NCBI GenBank assembly: GCA_044356865.1
Contig: JBIKVN010000214.1
Location: 1 to 5,704, forward strand
Direction: 5' to 3'
DNA length: 5,704 nucleotides
Source of the DNA: JBEIUL01 sp044356865
Lineage (GTDB): Bacteria > Planctomycetota > Phycisphaerae > Phycisphaerales > SM1A02
In this document: positions 1 to 5,704 of the stretch, one piece after another
Position numbering within the stretch: the stretch's first letter is position 1
Layout of the letters: every line of letters starts with the position of its first letter
The notes under the pieces: generated by a model
Told to the model about the DNA's origin: nothing
Database searches by the model: none
Seen by the model: the letters and a program-made list of their open reading frames with translations, nothing else
Program-made: the position numbers and the translations under genes

Positions 1-757
<757 letters not shown>

Positions 758-761
<4 letters not shown>

Positions 762-1273
762 GCGGACGGCCGGCGCGGATCCTCTTCGTCTGCATGGGGA
801 ACATCTGCCGCAGCCCCGCGGCCGAGGCGATCTTCCGGCATCGCATGGCCGCGGCGGGCGTTTCGTTCGAGGTCGATTCGGCGGGAACCGGCGGCTGGCA
901 CGAGGGCGAGGCGCCCGACCCTCGCACGCAGCGGGTGCTGCTTGGTCAAGGCATCGAGCCGGTCGGCACGGCGCGGAAGGTCCAGCCCTCGGACTTCGAC
1001 CGCTTCGACCTGGTGATTGCCATGGACCGCGCCAACCGCGACGACCTGCTCGCGGCCGGAGCCGACCCGTCGCGGGTGCGGCTGTTGCTCGAGTGGCATC
1101 CCGAGCGGCGGGGGGCCGACGTTCCCGATCCCTACCACGGCGGAGACGACGGATTCCGGCACATGTACCGGCTCATCGACAGGGCGTGCGCGGCGCTGCT
1201 CGCCGAGCTGGCCGCGGCTGATCAGGCGGGGCTCACTCGACCTTGGCCCATCCGGTCGGGTCGAACGCGGTGA
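758..1273 (+). CDS. Low-molecular-weight protein tyrosine phosphatase
   Basis: This cytoplasmic phosphatase removes phosphate from phosphotyrosine through a cysteinyl-phosphate intermediate. The 171-residue protein carries the P-loop signature CMGNICRS at residues 12-19 (CX5R, nucleophile Cys12, Arg18), followed by SAGTGGWHEGEAPDP (41-55), the IAMDRAN segment (87-93) and DPYHGG at 124-129, whose Asp124 is the expected general acid and Tyr126 the conserved aromatic. All catalytic residues are present. GTG at 758 is chosen because the P-loop begins about ten residues later, as is usual, and because GTGA overlaps the glgX stop, a standard coupling arrangement. No good Shine-Dalgarno site is visible, fitting reinitiation. 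The family is usually about 150-160 residues; the extra C-terminal residues (about 158-171, rich in Arg, Pro and Gly) are encoded opposite the DUF2950 gene end and are probably non-essential. The substrate is unknown. Arsenate reductases of the same fold are less likely, given the DPYHGG motif and the tyrosine-phosphatase loop. Confidence 0.93.
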
Positions 1274-2234
1274 CCTTCGCCGCCGCAGCCTCGCTGTCGT
1301 CGCCGAGGTCCTTCTCGTAGACCGTGCCGTCGGGGCCCACGATGAAGCAGGTCACGCCGGTCACGCGGTACTCGGCCGGGTAGGCGAGCAGCGCGAAGCC
1401 ATTCATGTACCGCCGGTAGGTGTCGCGGAAGTCCTTCGCACCGCCCGTGGCACCCGGACCCTGCATAGGAAGCATCGAGTAGAGGTAGCCGTGGAACGGC
1501 ACGGCGCCGGCTCGTCCGTCGGTCACGTCGGCCGACGCGAGGGCGGGGCCGATGAGGGCGGTCTCGACGGGGCCCGCGGGCCGGTAGAGGGCGTCGCTGC
1601 GGGTATCACTGCCGATGAGCGCCGACGCGAAGTTCGGCCGGCCGTCGCCGTCGATGTCCTGGTCGCGGAAGGCGACCTGGGCCGCGGCGATCGTCCCCAG
1701 CGCCTCGATGGTGTCGAGCTCGTTGCGACCGATGCGGCGGACTTGCGCCTCGAGGATGCCCGCGTCGGTGTCCCACTGCCACCCGCCGCTGCTCTTCACG
1801 AGCGGCACCGCGAAGGGAAACCGGTCGGGATCTTCGGGCCGGCCGACCAGCAGGATCGCTCCCCCCGACACCGTCTCGAACGAGCTTCCTTCAAGACGGG
1901 CGAGGAACGCAAGCCGCTGCCGCTCGCGCTCGGCGGCGTCGCCCGACTGCAGGCTCCGCCAGTTCGGGCCGAGGACCTCGACGAGTGCCACGGGGTCTTT
2001 CGTCGTGACCGCCGACCGCAGGGCGGCGAGCGCCGCGTCCGGCGACTCGTACTCGAGCTGCGTGACCTCGGCGATGCCGCTCGGCTGGCCGCTCTCCTGC
2101 TGGAGGGCCTTGCGGGCCGCGGCGATTCGGGCCGCGCGGCAGCCGGGCATGAGGCACGCGGTGACGGCGAGGCCGAGCACGAGACCGAGCGGAAGGACGC
2201 GGGAGTTCAGGGTGTGCATGAAAGTCGTTCGCAT
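1233..2234 (-). CDS. DUF2950 family lipoprotein, partner of DUF3300 protein
   Basis: This 333-residue protein belongs to the DUF2950 family, whose biochemical role is unknown. The N-terminus (about 12-32) is a signal peptide with two possible lipobox cysteines: VTAC (Cys27), which fits the consensus better, and MPGC (Cys32). A lipoprotein at the inner or outer membrane is predicted. Family hallmarks follow: SPDAALAALRSAV (64-76), LGPNWRSLQSGD (88-99), FPFAVPLVKSSGGWQWDT (139-156), RRIGRNEL (166-173), DQDIDGDG (191-198, an acidic loop resembling a calcium-binding site), PFHGYLYSMLPMQGP (246-260) and VYEKDLG (305-311). Length is close to the family norm and no segment appears missing. ATG at 2234 is preferred over the internal ATG at 2219 because AAAGGA lies 10 bases upstream of it and nothing suitable precedes the other. 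It is the second gene of a unit with DUF3300, and its 3' end overlaps the convergent phosphatase gene by 41 bases. Family assignment is confident; function is not known. Confidence 0.9.
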   Translation of the reverse strand: MRTTFMHTLNSRVLPLGLVLGLAVTACLMPGCRAARIAAARKALQQESGQPSGIAEVTQLEYESPDAALAALRSAVTTKDPVALVEVLGPNWRSLQSGDAAERERQRLAFLARLEGSSFETVSGGAILLVGRPEDPDRFPFAVPLVKSSGGWQWDTDAGILEAQVRRIGRNELDTIEALGTIAAAQVAFRDQDIDGDGRPNFASALIGSDTRSDALYRPAGPVETALIGPALASADVTDGRAGAVPFHGYLYSMLPMQGPGATGGAKDFRDTYRRYMNGFALLAYPAEYRVTGVTCFIVGPDGTVYEKDLGDDSEAAAAKVTAFDPTGWAKVE

Positions 2235-2244
2235 GGAAGAGTGG

Positions 2245-2250
2245 TCCTTT
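2245..2250 (-). promoter_or_regulatory. Ribosome binding site for the DUF2950 gene
   Basis: On the minus strand the sequence AAAGGA lies 10 bases before ATG at 2234. It decides the start: the alternative in-frame ATG five codons later has no purine-rich site in front. The site sits in the 27-base gap after the DUF3300 stop, so this gene can be initiated independently on a shared transcript. Confidence 0.6.
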
Positions 2251-2261
2251 CTCGCGTCCGT

Positions 2262-3527
2262 TCAGCGACGGCCGAAGCCGCCGCCCCGGGATCCGCCGCC
2301 CGAGGAGTGGAATCCGCCGCCGGTACCGCCGCCGCGTCCGCCGTACAGGCTGCCCGAGCCGCGCTGGCTCGCCCACGAGCTGCCGCGGTCGCCGCCGAAG
2401 CCGCCCCAATCACGGCCCGAGTTCCGGTCGTTTCCGCCCCAGTCGCGGCTCCCGTCGAAGCTGCGGTCGTCGCCACCGAACCCGCGATCACCGCCAAACC
2501 CGCGGTCGCCGTCGCCGAGGCTGCCCAGCCCGCCGCGCGGCATCTGGCTCATGTCCGGCATCCGCGCGGCTCCGCTGCCGAGTCCGGTCTTGTCGGCGTT
2601 CGCGCGGTAGGCATTCCCTTCCTGGCCGATGCGGTTGTCCGAGCCGAGACGGTCGGCGTCGTTGCGGACATCGCGGGCGTCGTTGTTGAAATCACCCGTC
2701 CGGGCGTCATTCTTCAGGTTGTTCCACTGGTTGTGGATGTTCGTGTTGTTGAAGTTGAAGTTGTTGATGTGGACGTTGTTCCACGACGGCGTGTACGGAT
2801 AGCCGTGCCAGCCGCACCAGCCCGCGGCCCAGAAGCAGCCCATGGTGAACGCCGCGCCGACGAACATGCCCGCGCCGAAGGTGAGGGCCGGATTCACCGG
2901 GTCGTAGTAGGGGGCGTAGACGACCGACGGCGTGTAGGTCGGGACGTAGATGACCTGCGGGTTCATGGGCACGATCTGGATCGTCGAGGCGGTCTCCGCG
3001 CCCGACGGCGGCGTCACGATCACCTGCTGCTGCGGCGTCGACTGGAGGGCCCCGTTCAGCTGCGCTTTCTGCCGCAGCTGCTGCGCGACCTTCATCACTT
3101 CCTTCGGTTCGGCGAGGTATGCGGCGCCGAGGGCGGCGGTCCAGTCGGGGTACTTCGCGAGGTTCTGCAGCACGCTCGGCGTCTTGCAGAGGGCCTTGAC
3201 CGGTTGCTCCCAGTTTTGGGCGTCGATCTGCGACTGCGTCGCCTTGGGGTTCGCGGTCATGAACGCGCTCGCCGCGGCGATCTCGGTGCCGTACATCGAC
3301 GCGGTCAGCACGCTCGCGAGCAGCGCGTCGGGATAGAGGGCGATCGGGCCGAGCAGCTGCTCGAGCTGCTCGTCGGTGTACTTGCCGTCGCCCATGTTCA
3401 CCGGCGTGGTGACGCCCGGCGAGTTCGGGACGGTGCCGGCTTGCGGCGAGGCCAGTGTCGGCGACGCTCCGAGCAGGGCGAGGTAGAGGCAGAGCGGAAG
3501 GGCGGTGGCGGTGCGGGTGTAGTTCAT
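2262..3527 (-). CDS. Secreted DUF3300 domain protein with Asn-rich and Gly/Arg/Asp-rich tail
   Basis: This 421-residue exported protein contains a DUF3300 domain of unknown function. Residues 1-26 are a signal peptide ending TLA, with likely cleavage before Ser27. The domain runs from about 50 to 210: YTDEQLEQLLGPIALYPDAL (50-69), a helical repeat-like stretch including NWEQPVKAL (105-113) and DWTAALGAAYLAE (128-140), VAQQLRQKAQLNGALQST (147-164), then NPQVIYVPTYTPSVVYAPYY (189-208), the family's signature tyrosine-rich strand region. A Gly/Trp/Cys-rich hydrophobic stretch (215-240) could contact or span a membrane. It is followed by an Asn-rich segment (249-270) and a long low-complexity tail (about 325-421) with DRGFGG and RDWGG repeats, ending in a Gly/Arg-rich terminus typical of many family members. 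A strong Shine-Dalgarno site (GGAGGT) lies 3 bases before ATG at 3527. It is the first gene of a unit with DUF2950, a known recurrent neighbour. An envelope location is inferred; no enzymatic motif is visible. Confidence 0.9.
   Translation of the reverse strand: MNYTRTATALPLCLYLALLGASPTLASPQAGTVPNSPGVTTPVNMGDGKYTDEQLEQLLGPIALYPDALLASVLTASMYGTEIAAASAFMTANPKATQSQIDAQNWEQPVKALCKTPSVLQNLAKYPDWTAALGAAYLAEPKEVMKVAQQLRQKAQLNGALQSTPQQQVIVTPPSGAETASTIQIVPMNPQVIYVPTYTPSVVYAPYYDPVNPALTFGAGMFVGAAFTMGCFWAAGWCGWHGYPYTPSWNNVHINNFNFNNTNIHNQWNNLKNDARTGDFNNDARDVRNDADRLGSDNRIGQEGNAYRANADKTGLGSGAARMPDMSQMPRGGLGSLGDGDRGFGGDRGFGGDDRSFDGSRDWGGNDRNSGRDWGGFGGDRGSSWASQRGSGSLYGGRGGGTGGGFHSSGGGSRGGGFGRR
2379..2507 (-). 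repeat. Short coding repeats in the DUF3300 tail (DRGFGG, RDWGG)
   Basis: Two adjacent 18-base units at 2490-2507 and 2472-2489 each encode DRGFGG. They differ at four third-codon positions, so the peptide is identical while the DNA has drifted. Two RDWGG units follow at 2433-2447 and 2400-2414, also differing only at synonymous positions, with related FGGDRG after the second. The segment lies within the low-complexity C-terminal tail and is not a CRISPR array or an intergenic repeat. Confidence 0.75.
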
Positions 3528-3530
3528 CGG

Positions 3531-3536
3531 ACCTCC
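3531..3536 (-). promoter_or_regulatory. Ribosome binding site for the DUF3300 gene
   Basis: On the minus strand GGAGGT lies 3 bases before ATG at 3527, or 5 bases measured from the GGAG core. It is the strongest Shine-Dalgarno match in the window. It overlaps the palindrome CTCCGGAG at 3533-3540, which is too short to be called an operator on sequence alone. Confidence 0.7.
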
Positions 3537-3551
3537 GGAGTTCAGGCCGGG

Positions 3552-3579
3552 ATCGTATCCGCCTTCGATGTGCTATCAA
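3552..3579 (-). promoter_or_regulatory. Putative sigma-70-type promoter for the DUF3300-DUF2950 unit
   Basis: Read on the minus strand, TTGATA (3579-3574, five of six matches to the -35 consensus) is separated by 16 bases from TACGAT (3557-3552, four of six matches to the -10 consensus). Transcription would start near 3545, leaving a leader of about 18 bases that contains the GGAGGT site. These AT-richer hexamers stand out in very GC-rich surroundings and occupy the only substantial divergent intergenic gap. The call rests on pattern alone; promoter consensus in this presumed phylum is less well characterised than in proteobacteria. Confidence 0.45.
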
Positions 3580-3587
3580 CCGTGGCG

Positions 3588-4247
3588 ATGCCGAGCCTGC
3601 CTCCCGAGGAGCTTCCCGTCCGGCTCCGCTACAACCTGCTCATCGGCAGCGTGGTGCCGCGGCCGATCGCGGTGGTCGGAACGGTCGACCGCGCCGGGCG
3701 GCCGAATCTCGCCCCGTTCAGCTTCTTCAACGCCTTCTCGAGCGAGCCGATGGTGCTTGGGTTCGCCCCGGTGACCGGGCCGGACGGCGAGGAGAAGGAC
3801 TCCCTGCGGAACGCCAAGCCGACCTGGGAAGGCGGGACGGGGTGTTTCACGGTCAGCGTCGCGACGGAGGCGATCCTGAAGCGGGTCGTCGCCGCCGCCG
3901 AGGGCCTGCCGCCGGGCGAGAGCGAGTTCGCGCTCTCCGGCCTCACGCCCGCGGCGTCGACGACGGTCGCGGCGCCCTTCGTCGCCGAGAGCCCGATCGC
4001 CTTCGAGTGCGAGACGATCAACCTGATGCGGTTCGCGCCCGGCGTGCCGAACGGCGGGAACCTCGTGATCGGTCGCGTGCGTTTCCTGCACGTCCGCGAC
4101 GATCTCGTGAACGAGCGGATGCACGTCGATGCTGACCGGCTCGCGGCGGTGGGGCGGATGGGCGGGAACGCGTACTCGCTGACCCGCGATCGGGTCGACC
4201 TGCCGATGGGGAAGGCCGCGCTCGCGACGAGGCTGCCGTGGGATTGA
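3588..4247 (+). CDS. Flavin reductase family protein (FMN-binding split barrel, DIM6/NTAB type)
   Basis: This 219-residue protein belongs to the flavin-reductase-like FMN-binding split-barrel family, cytoplasmic proteins that bind FMN and either reduce free flavin with NAD(P)H or act as small flavoprotein redox carriers (flavoredoxin-like). The N-terminal half shows the signature: LIGSVVPRPIAVVGTVD (18-34), GRPNLAPFSFFNAFSSEP (37-54), MVLGFAP (55-61), KDSLRNAKP (70-78) and GTGCFTVSV (83-91). The second half has ESPIAFECE (134-142), NLVIGRVRFLHV (158-169) and GRMGGNAYSLTRD (189-201), typical of the DIM6/NTAB subgroup. Length is normal and no fusion is evident. ATG at 3588 is chosen since MPSLPPEELP begins the homologous part; GTG at 3582 in the same frame would add only two residues. 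Neither has a Shine-Dalgarno site. The open frame extends far upstream, but only antisense to the DUF genes. It is divergent from DUF3300 and overlaps the next gene by 10 bases. Substrate and electron partner cannot be named. Confidence 0.92.
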   Translation: MPSLPPEELPVRLRYNLLIGSVVPRPIAVVGTVDRAGRPNLAPFSFFNAFSSEPMVLGFAPVTGPDGEEKDSLRNAKPTWEGGTGCFTVSVATEAILKRVVAAAEGLPPGESEFALSGLTPAASTTVAAPFVAESPIAFECETINLMRFAPGVPNGGNLVIGRVRFLHVRDDLVNERMHVDADRLAAVGRMGGNAYSLTRDRVDLPMGKAALATRLPWD

Positions 4248-4753
4248 GCGAGGAGCCGCGGCCGGCGCGATTCCACCCGCCGCGCTGCGTGCGGTGCTTC
4301 CACACGCTGGTCGGCCTGCCCGAGCGCGGGGCGTGCCCGGAATGCGGCACCGCGTTCGACGGCGAGTCGCGGTGGGACTGGGTCGAGCGAGTCGCGGAAC
4401 CGGGATGGCGCGGCGTCGCGTGGCATTTCCTGCCGCTCGGGATCGGGCTCGTGGTGCTCGTGCTGGCGGCGATCCGGGTGGTCGATACGGGCTCCGAGGA
4501 GCTCTGGGTCTCCGTCGCGGTCTGGACCGCGATGGCGATGCTCGTGGTGACCTTCGCCCACTCGACGATCCGCTCGTTCCGGCGGATCTCGATGCTGCAC
4601 CGCATCCGCGTCGAGGACGGCGTCGCGACGCCCCGTGACGCGATCTGGCGATGGGTGATCCCGCCGCTGGTCGGGCTGGTGATGACGGCCCTGGCGTTCG
4701 TCGCGTGGAGCGTGAGTTGCGTCGGCTGTTTCATGCTGCGGACGAACTGGTGA
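4238..4753 (+). CDS. Zinc-ribbon protein with three predicted membrane segments, unknown function
   Basis: I do not recognise a named family for this 171-residue protein. Its N-terminus holds a zinc ribbon, CVRCFHTLVGLPERGACPEC at residues 17-36 (Cys17, Cys20, Cys33, Cys36), followed by GTAFD. The pattern resembles the CxxCGYDLRGLPE...CPECG ribbons I associate with many small planctomycete membrane proteins, which informs the taxonomic guess. Three hydrophobic segments follow, at about 59-82, 88-110 and 138-166, with a basic loop between the second and third (RSFRRISMLHRIR, 112-124). A second cysteine pair, CVGC (161-164), lies at the end of the last segment. GTG at 4238 overlaps the flavin reductase stop by 10 bases; TTG at 4244 would give a 4-base overlap and remove two residues, and both are plausible. 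Coupled translation with the flavin reductase is likely. The ribbon may bind zinc and mediate protein or nucleic-acid contacts; this is inferred from motif only. Confidence 0.82.
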   Translation: MGLSEEPRPARFHPPRCVRCFHTLVGLPERGACPECGTAFDGESRWDWVERVAEPGWRGVAWHFLPLGIGLVVLVLAAIRVVDTGSEELWVSVAVWTAMAMLVVTFAHSTIRSFRRISMLHRIRVEDGVATPRDAIWRWVIPPLVGLVMTALAFVAWSVSCVGCFMLRTNW

Positions 4754-4765
4754 ACCCGCCGCGGC

Positions 4766-5704
4766 TCACCCCCGCCGCGCGAACTCCTCGAGAAGCTCGA
4801 CGAGCCGCGCCGTCGCCTCGATCGTCACCGCGTTGTGCAGCGAGACGCGGATGCCGCCGGTCGAGTGGTGCCCGGCCAGTCCGCGGAAGCCCGCTTCCTC
4901 GGCGTCGGACAGCAGCTCGCGCTCGAGTTCCGCGGTCGGCAGCCGGAACGGGACGCTGACCATCGAGCGGGAATCGGGCCGCACCGGGCTCCGGAAGAAC
5001 TCCGGCCGTGCGTCGATAAGCCCATATACGAGCTTCGCCTTCTCGCGATTCCTCCGCTCCATCCCCTCGAGCCCGCCGTTCCGCCCGATCCAGCGGAACA
5101 TGTGGCCCATCACGTGCACCGCGAAGACGTTCGGCGTGTTGAGCACCGAGCCGGCCTTCGCGTGCTCGGCGTAGGAAAGCATCGTCGGCAGCCCGGGGTT
5201 CGCGCGGGCCAGGAAGTCCTTCCGCGCAATCGCCAGCACCGCGCCGCTCGGGCCGAGATTCTTCTGCGCCGCGGCGTAGCTCAGCGCATGCCGCTCGTGC
5301 GGGAATCGCCGGGTGAACAGGTCGCCGGTCATGTCGCAGACGAGCGGGGCGCCCGAGGCGGGCGGCCCCGCGAACTGCGTGCCCTCGACGGTGTTGTTCG
5401 AGCAGTAGTGGAGGTACGCCGCGTTCGCCGCGGGCCGGATCTCGCCCGCGTCGGGCACGTGGTCGAACGCGGTCGCGACGCCGTCGAAGGCGACCGCAGT
5501 CGCGCCGACCTTCTTCGCTTCCGCGAGGCACTTCCGCGGCCAGGTTCCCGTCAGCAGGTGGTCGGCGACCGTGCCCTTCGCGAGGAAGTTCATCGGGACC
5601 ATGGCGAAGTGCAGCGTCGCCCCGCCCGGGAGGAAGAGAATCTCGAACTCCTCGCCCAGGCCCAGCAGCCGCCGTGCGGCCTCGCGAGCGTCGCCGAGCG
5701 TGCG
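4766..5704 (-). CDS. serC: Phosphoserine aminotransferase SerC, N-terminus outside window
   Basis: This PLP enzyme converts 3-phosphohydroxypyruvate and glutamate to O-phosphoserine and 2-oxoglutarate, the second step of the phosphorylated serine pathway; in some bacteria it also serves vitamin B6 synthesis. The visible 312 residues run in frame from the right edge to TGA at 4768-4766; about 45-50 N-terminal residues are missing, against a usual length near 360. The frame continues upstream of the ATG at 5602 with conserved SerC sequence (EILFLPGGATLHFAMVPMN), so that ATG is internal. Numbered from it, HYCSNNTVEGTQF (65-77), VCDMTGDLFTRRF (88-100), AQKNLGPSG (112-120, with the PLP lysine Lys114 at 5263-5261) and LNTPNVFAVHVMG (154-166) follow the family. 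Near the C-terminus GHHSTGGIRVSLHNA (244-258) replaces the usual GHRxxGGxRASIYNA, so an arginine expected to bind substrate phosphate is histidine. It converges on the zinc-ribbon gene with a 12-base gap. Family assignment is strong; the exact substrate is slightly less certain. Confidence 0.94.
   Translation of the reverse strand, partial: RTLGDAREAARRLLGLGEEFEILFLPGGATLHFAMVPMNFLAKGTVADHLLTGTWPRKCLAEAKKVGATAVAFDGVATAFDHVPDAGEIRPAANAAYLHYCSNNTVEGTQFAGPPASGAPLVCDMTGDLFTRRFPHERHALSYAAAQKNLGPSGAVLAIARKDFLARANPGLPTMLSYAEHAKAGSVLNTPNVFAVHVMGHMFRWIGRNGGLEGMERRNREKAKLVYGLIDARPEFFRSPVRPDSRSMVSVPFRLPTAELERELLSDAEEAGFRGLAGHHSTGGIRVSLHNAVTIEATARLVELLEEFARRG

Noticed and set aside
2379..2507. Short spaced repeats considered as a CRISPR array.
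   Set aside because: Units are 15-18 bases, follow codon periodicity, vary at third positions and encode a Gly-rich peptide in an intact gene; there are no uniform spacers.
1615..2610. Plus-strand open frame with a Pro-rich C-terminal half.
   Set aside because: It is the antisense image of DUF2950 and of the Gly-rich tail of DUF3300; the proline richness is simply glycine codons read on the other strand.
1017..3587. A plus-strand frame open from 1017 through 4247, apparently encoding a protein of more than 1000 residues.
   Set aside because: Upstream of 3588 it runs out of frame through the phosphatase gene and antisense to both DUF genes, and its translation is Arg/Ala/Val-rich without family motifs. 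High GC removes stop codons by chance. Only the last 219 codons (flavin reductase) are real.
3629..4734. Long minus-strand open frames opposite the flavin reductase and zinc-ribbon genes.
   Set aside because: They are antisense to genes with clear family motifs or membrane topology, and their composition is Arg/His/Pro-rich with no domain.
4754..4790. GC-rich inverted-looking sequence between the zinc-ribbon gene and serC, considered as a bidirectional terminator.
   Set aside because: The repeats of CCGC/GCGG do not form a clean long stem and no T-run follows on either strand; most of the segment is serC coding sequence.
5600..5602. ATG at 5602 considered as the start of serC.
   Set aside because: The frame remains open to the right edge with conserved SerC sequence upstream (including the GGAT PLP-phosphate loop), so this Met is internal.

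Overview
The window is GC-rich, gene-dense bacterial chromosome carrying seven protein genes, with nothing that looks mobile and no RNA gene or CRISPR array. A 171-residue membrane protein opens with a CxxC...GLPE...CPECGTxFD zinc ribbon of a kind I associate with Planctomycetota, especially Phycisphaerae. With high GC, GTG starts and a DUF3300/DUF2950 pair, this suggests a planctomycete. That is inference from gene content; no rRNA or marker gene here settles it.

Layout. (1) 1-761, plus: the 3' third of a GlgX/TreX-type glycogen debranching enzyme. (2) 758-1273, plus: a low-molecular-weight protein tyrosine phosphatase whose GTG start overlaps the glgX stop by 4 bases. (3) 3527-1233, minus: a two-gene unit, a secreted DUF3300 protein followed 27 bases later by a DUF2950 lipoprotein. 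It has a recognisable promoter and Shine-Dalgarno sites, and its 3' end overlaps the phosphatase gene by 41 bases. (4) 3588-4753, plus: a flavin-reductase-family (FMN-binding split-barrel) protein overlapping by 10 bases a small zinc-ribbon protein with three membrane segments. (5) 4766 to the right edge, minus: phosphoserine aminotransferase SerC, lacking its N-terminus because the window ends.

How they work together. Genes 1 and 2 are probably co-translated, placing a phosphatase next to glycogen breakdown. The DUF3300 and DUF2950 proteins are both predicted to be exported and form a recurrent bacterial pair of unknown function; this is the most interesting part of the window. The flavin reductase and zinc-ribbon protein look translationally coupled but have no established joint role. 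SerC supplies serine biosynthesis, with an unusual histidine where the family has an arginine in its substrate-phosphate site.

No intergenic stretch exceeds about 60 bases. I found no convincing new defence, mobile or RNA-based system. The points worth following are the exported pair, the SerC substitution, the tight gene overlaps and the zinc-ribbon protein's second CxxC.
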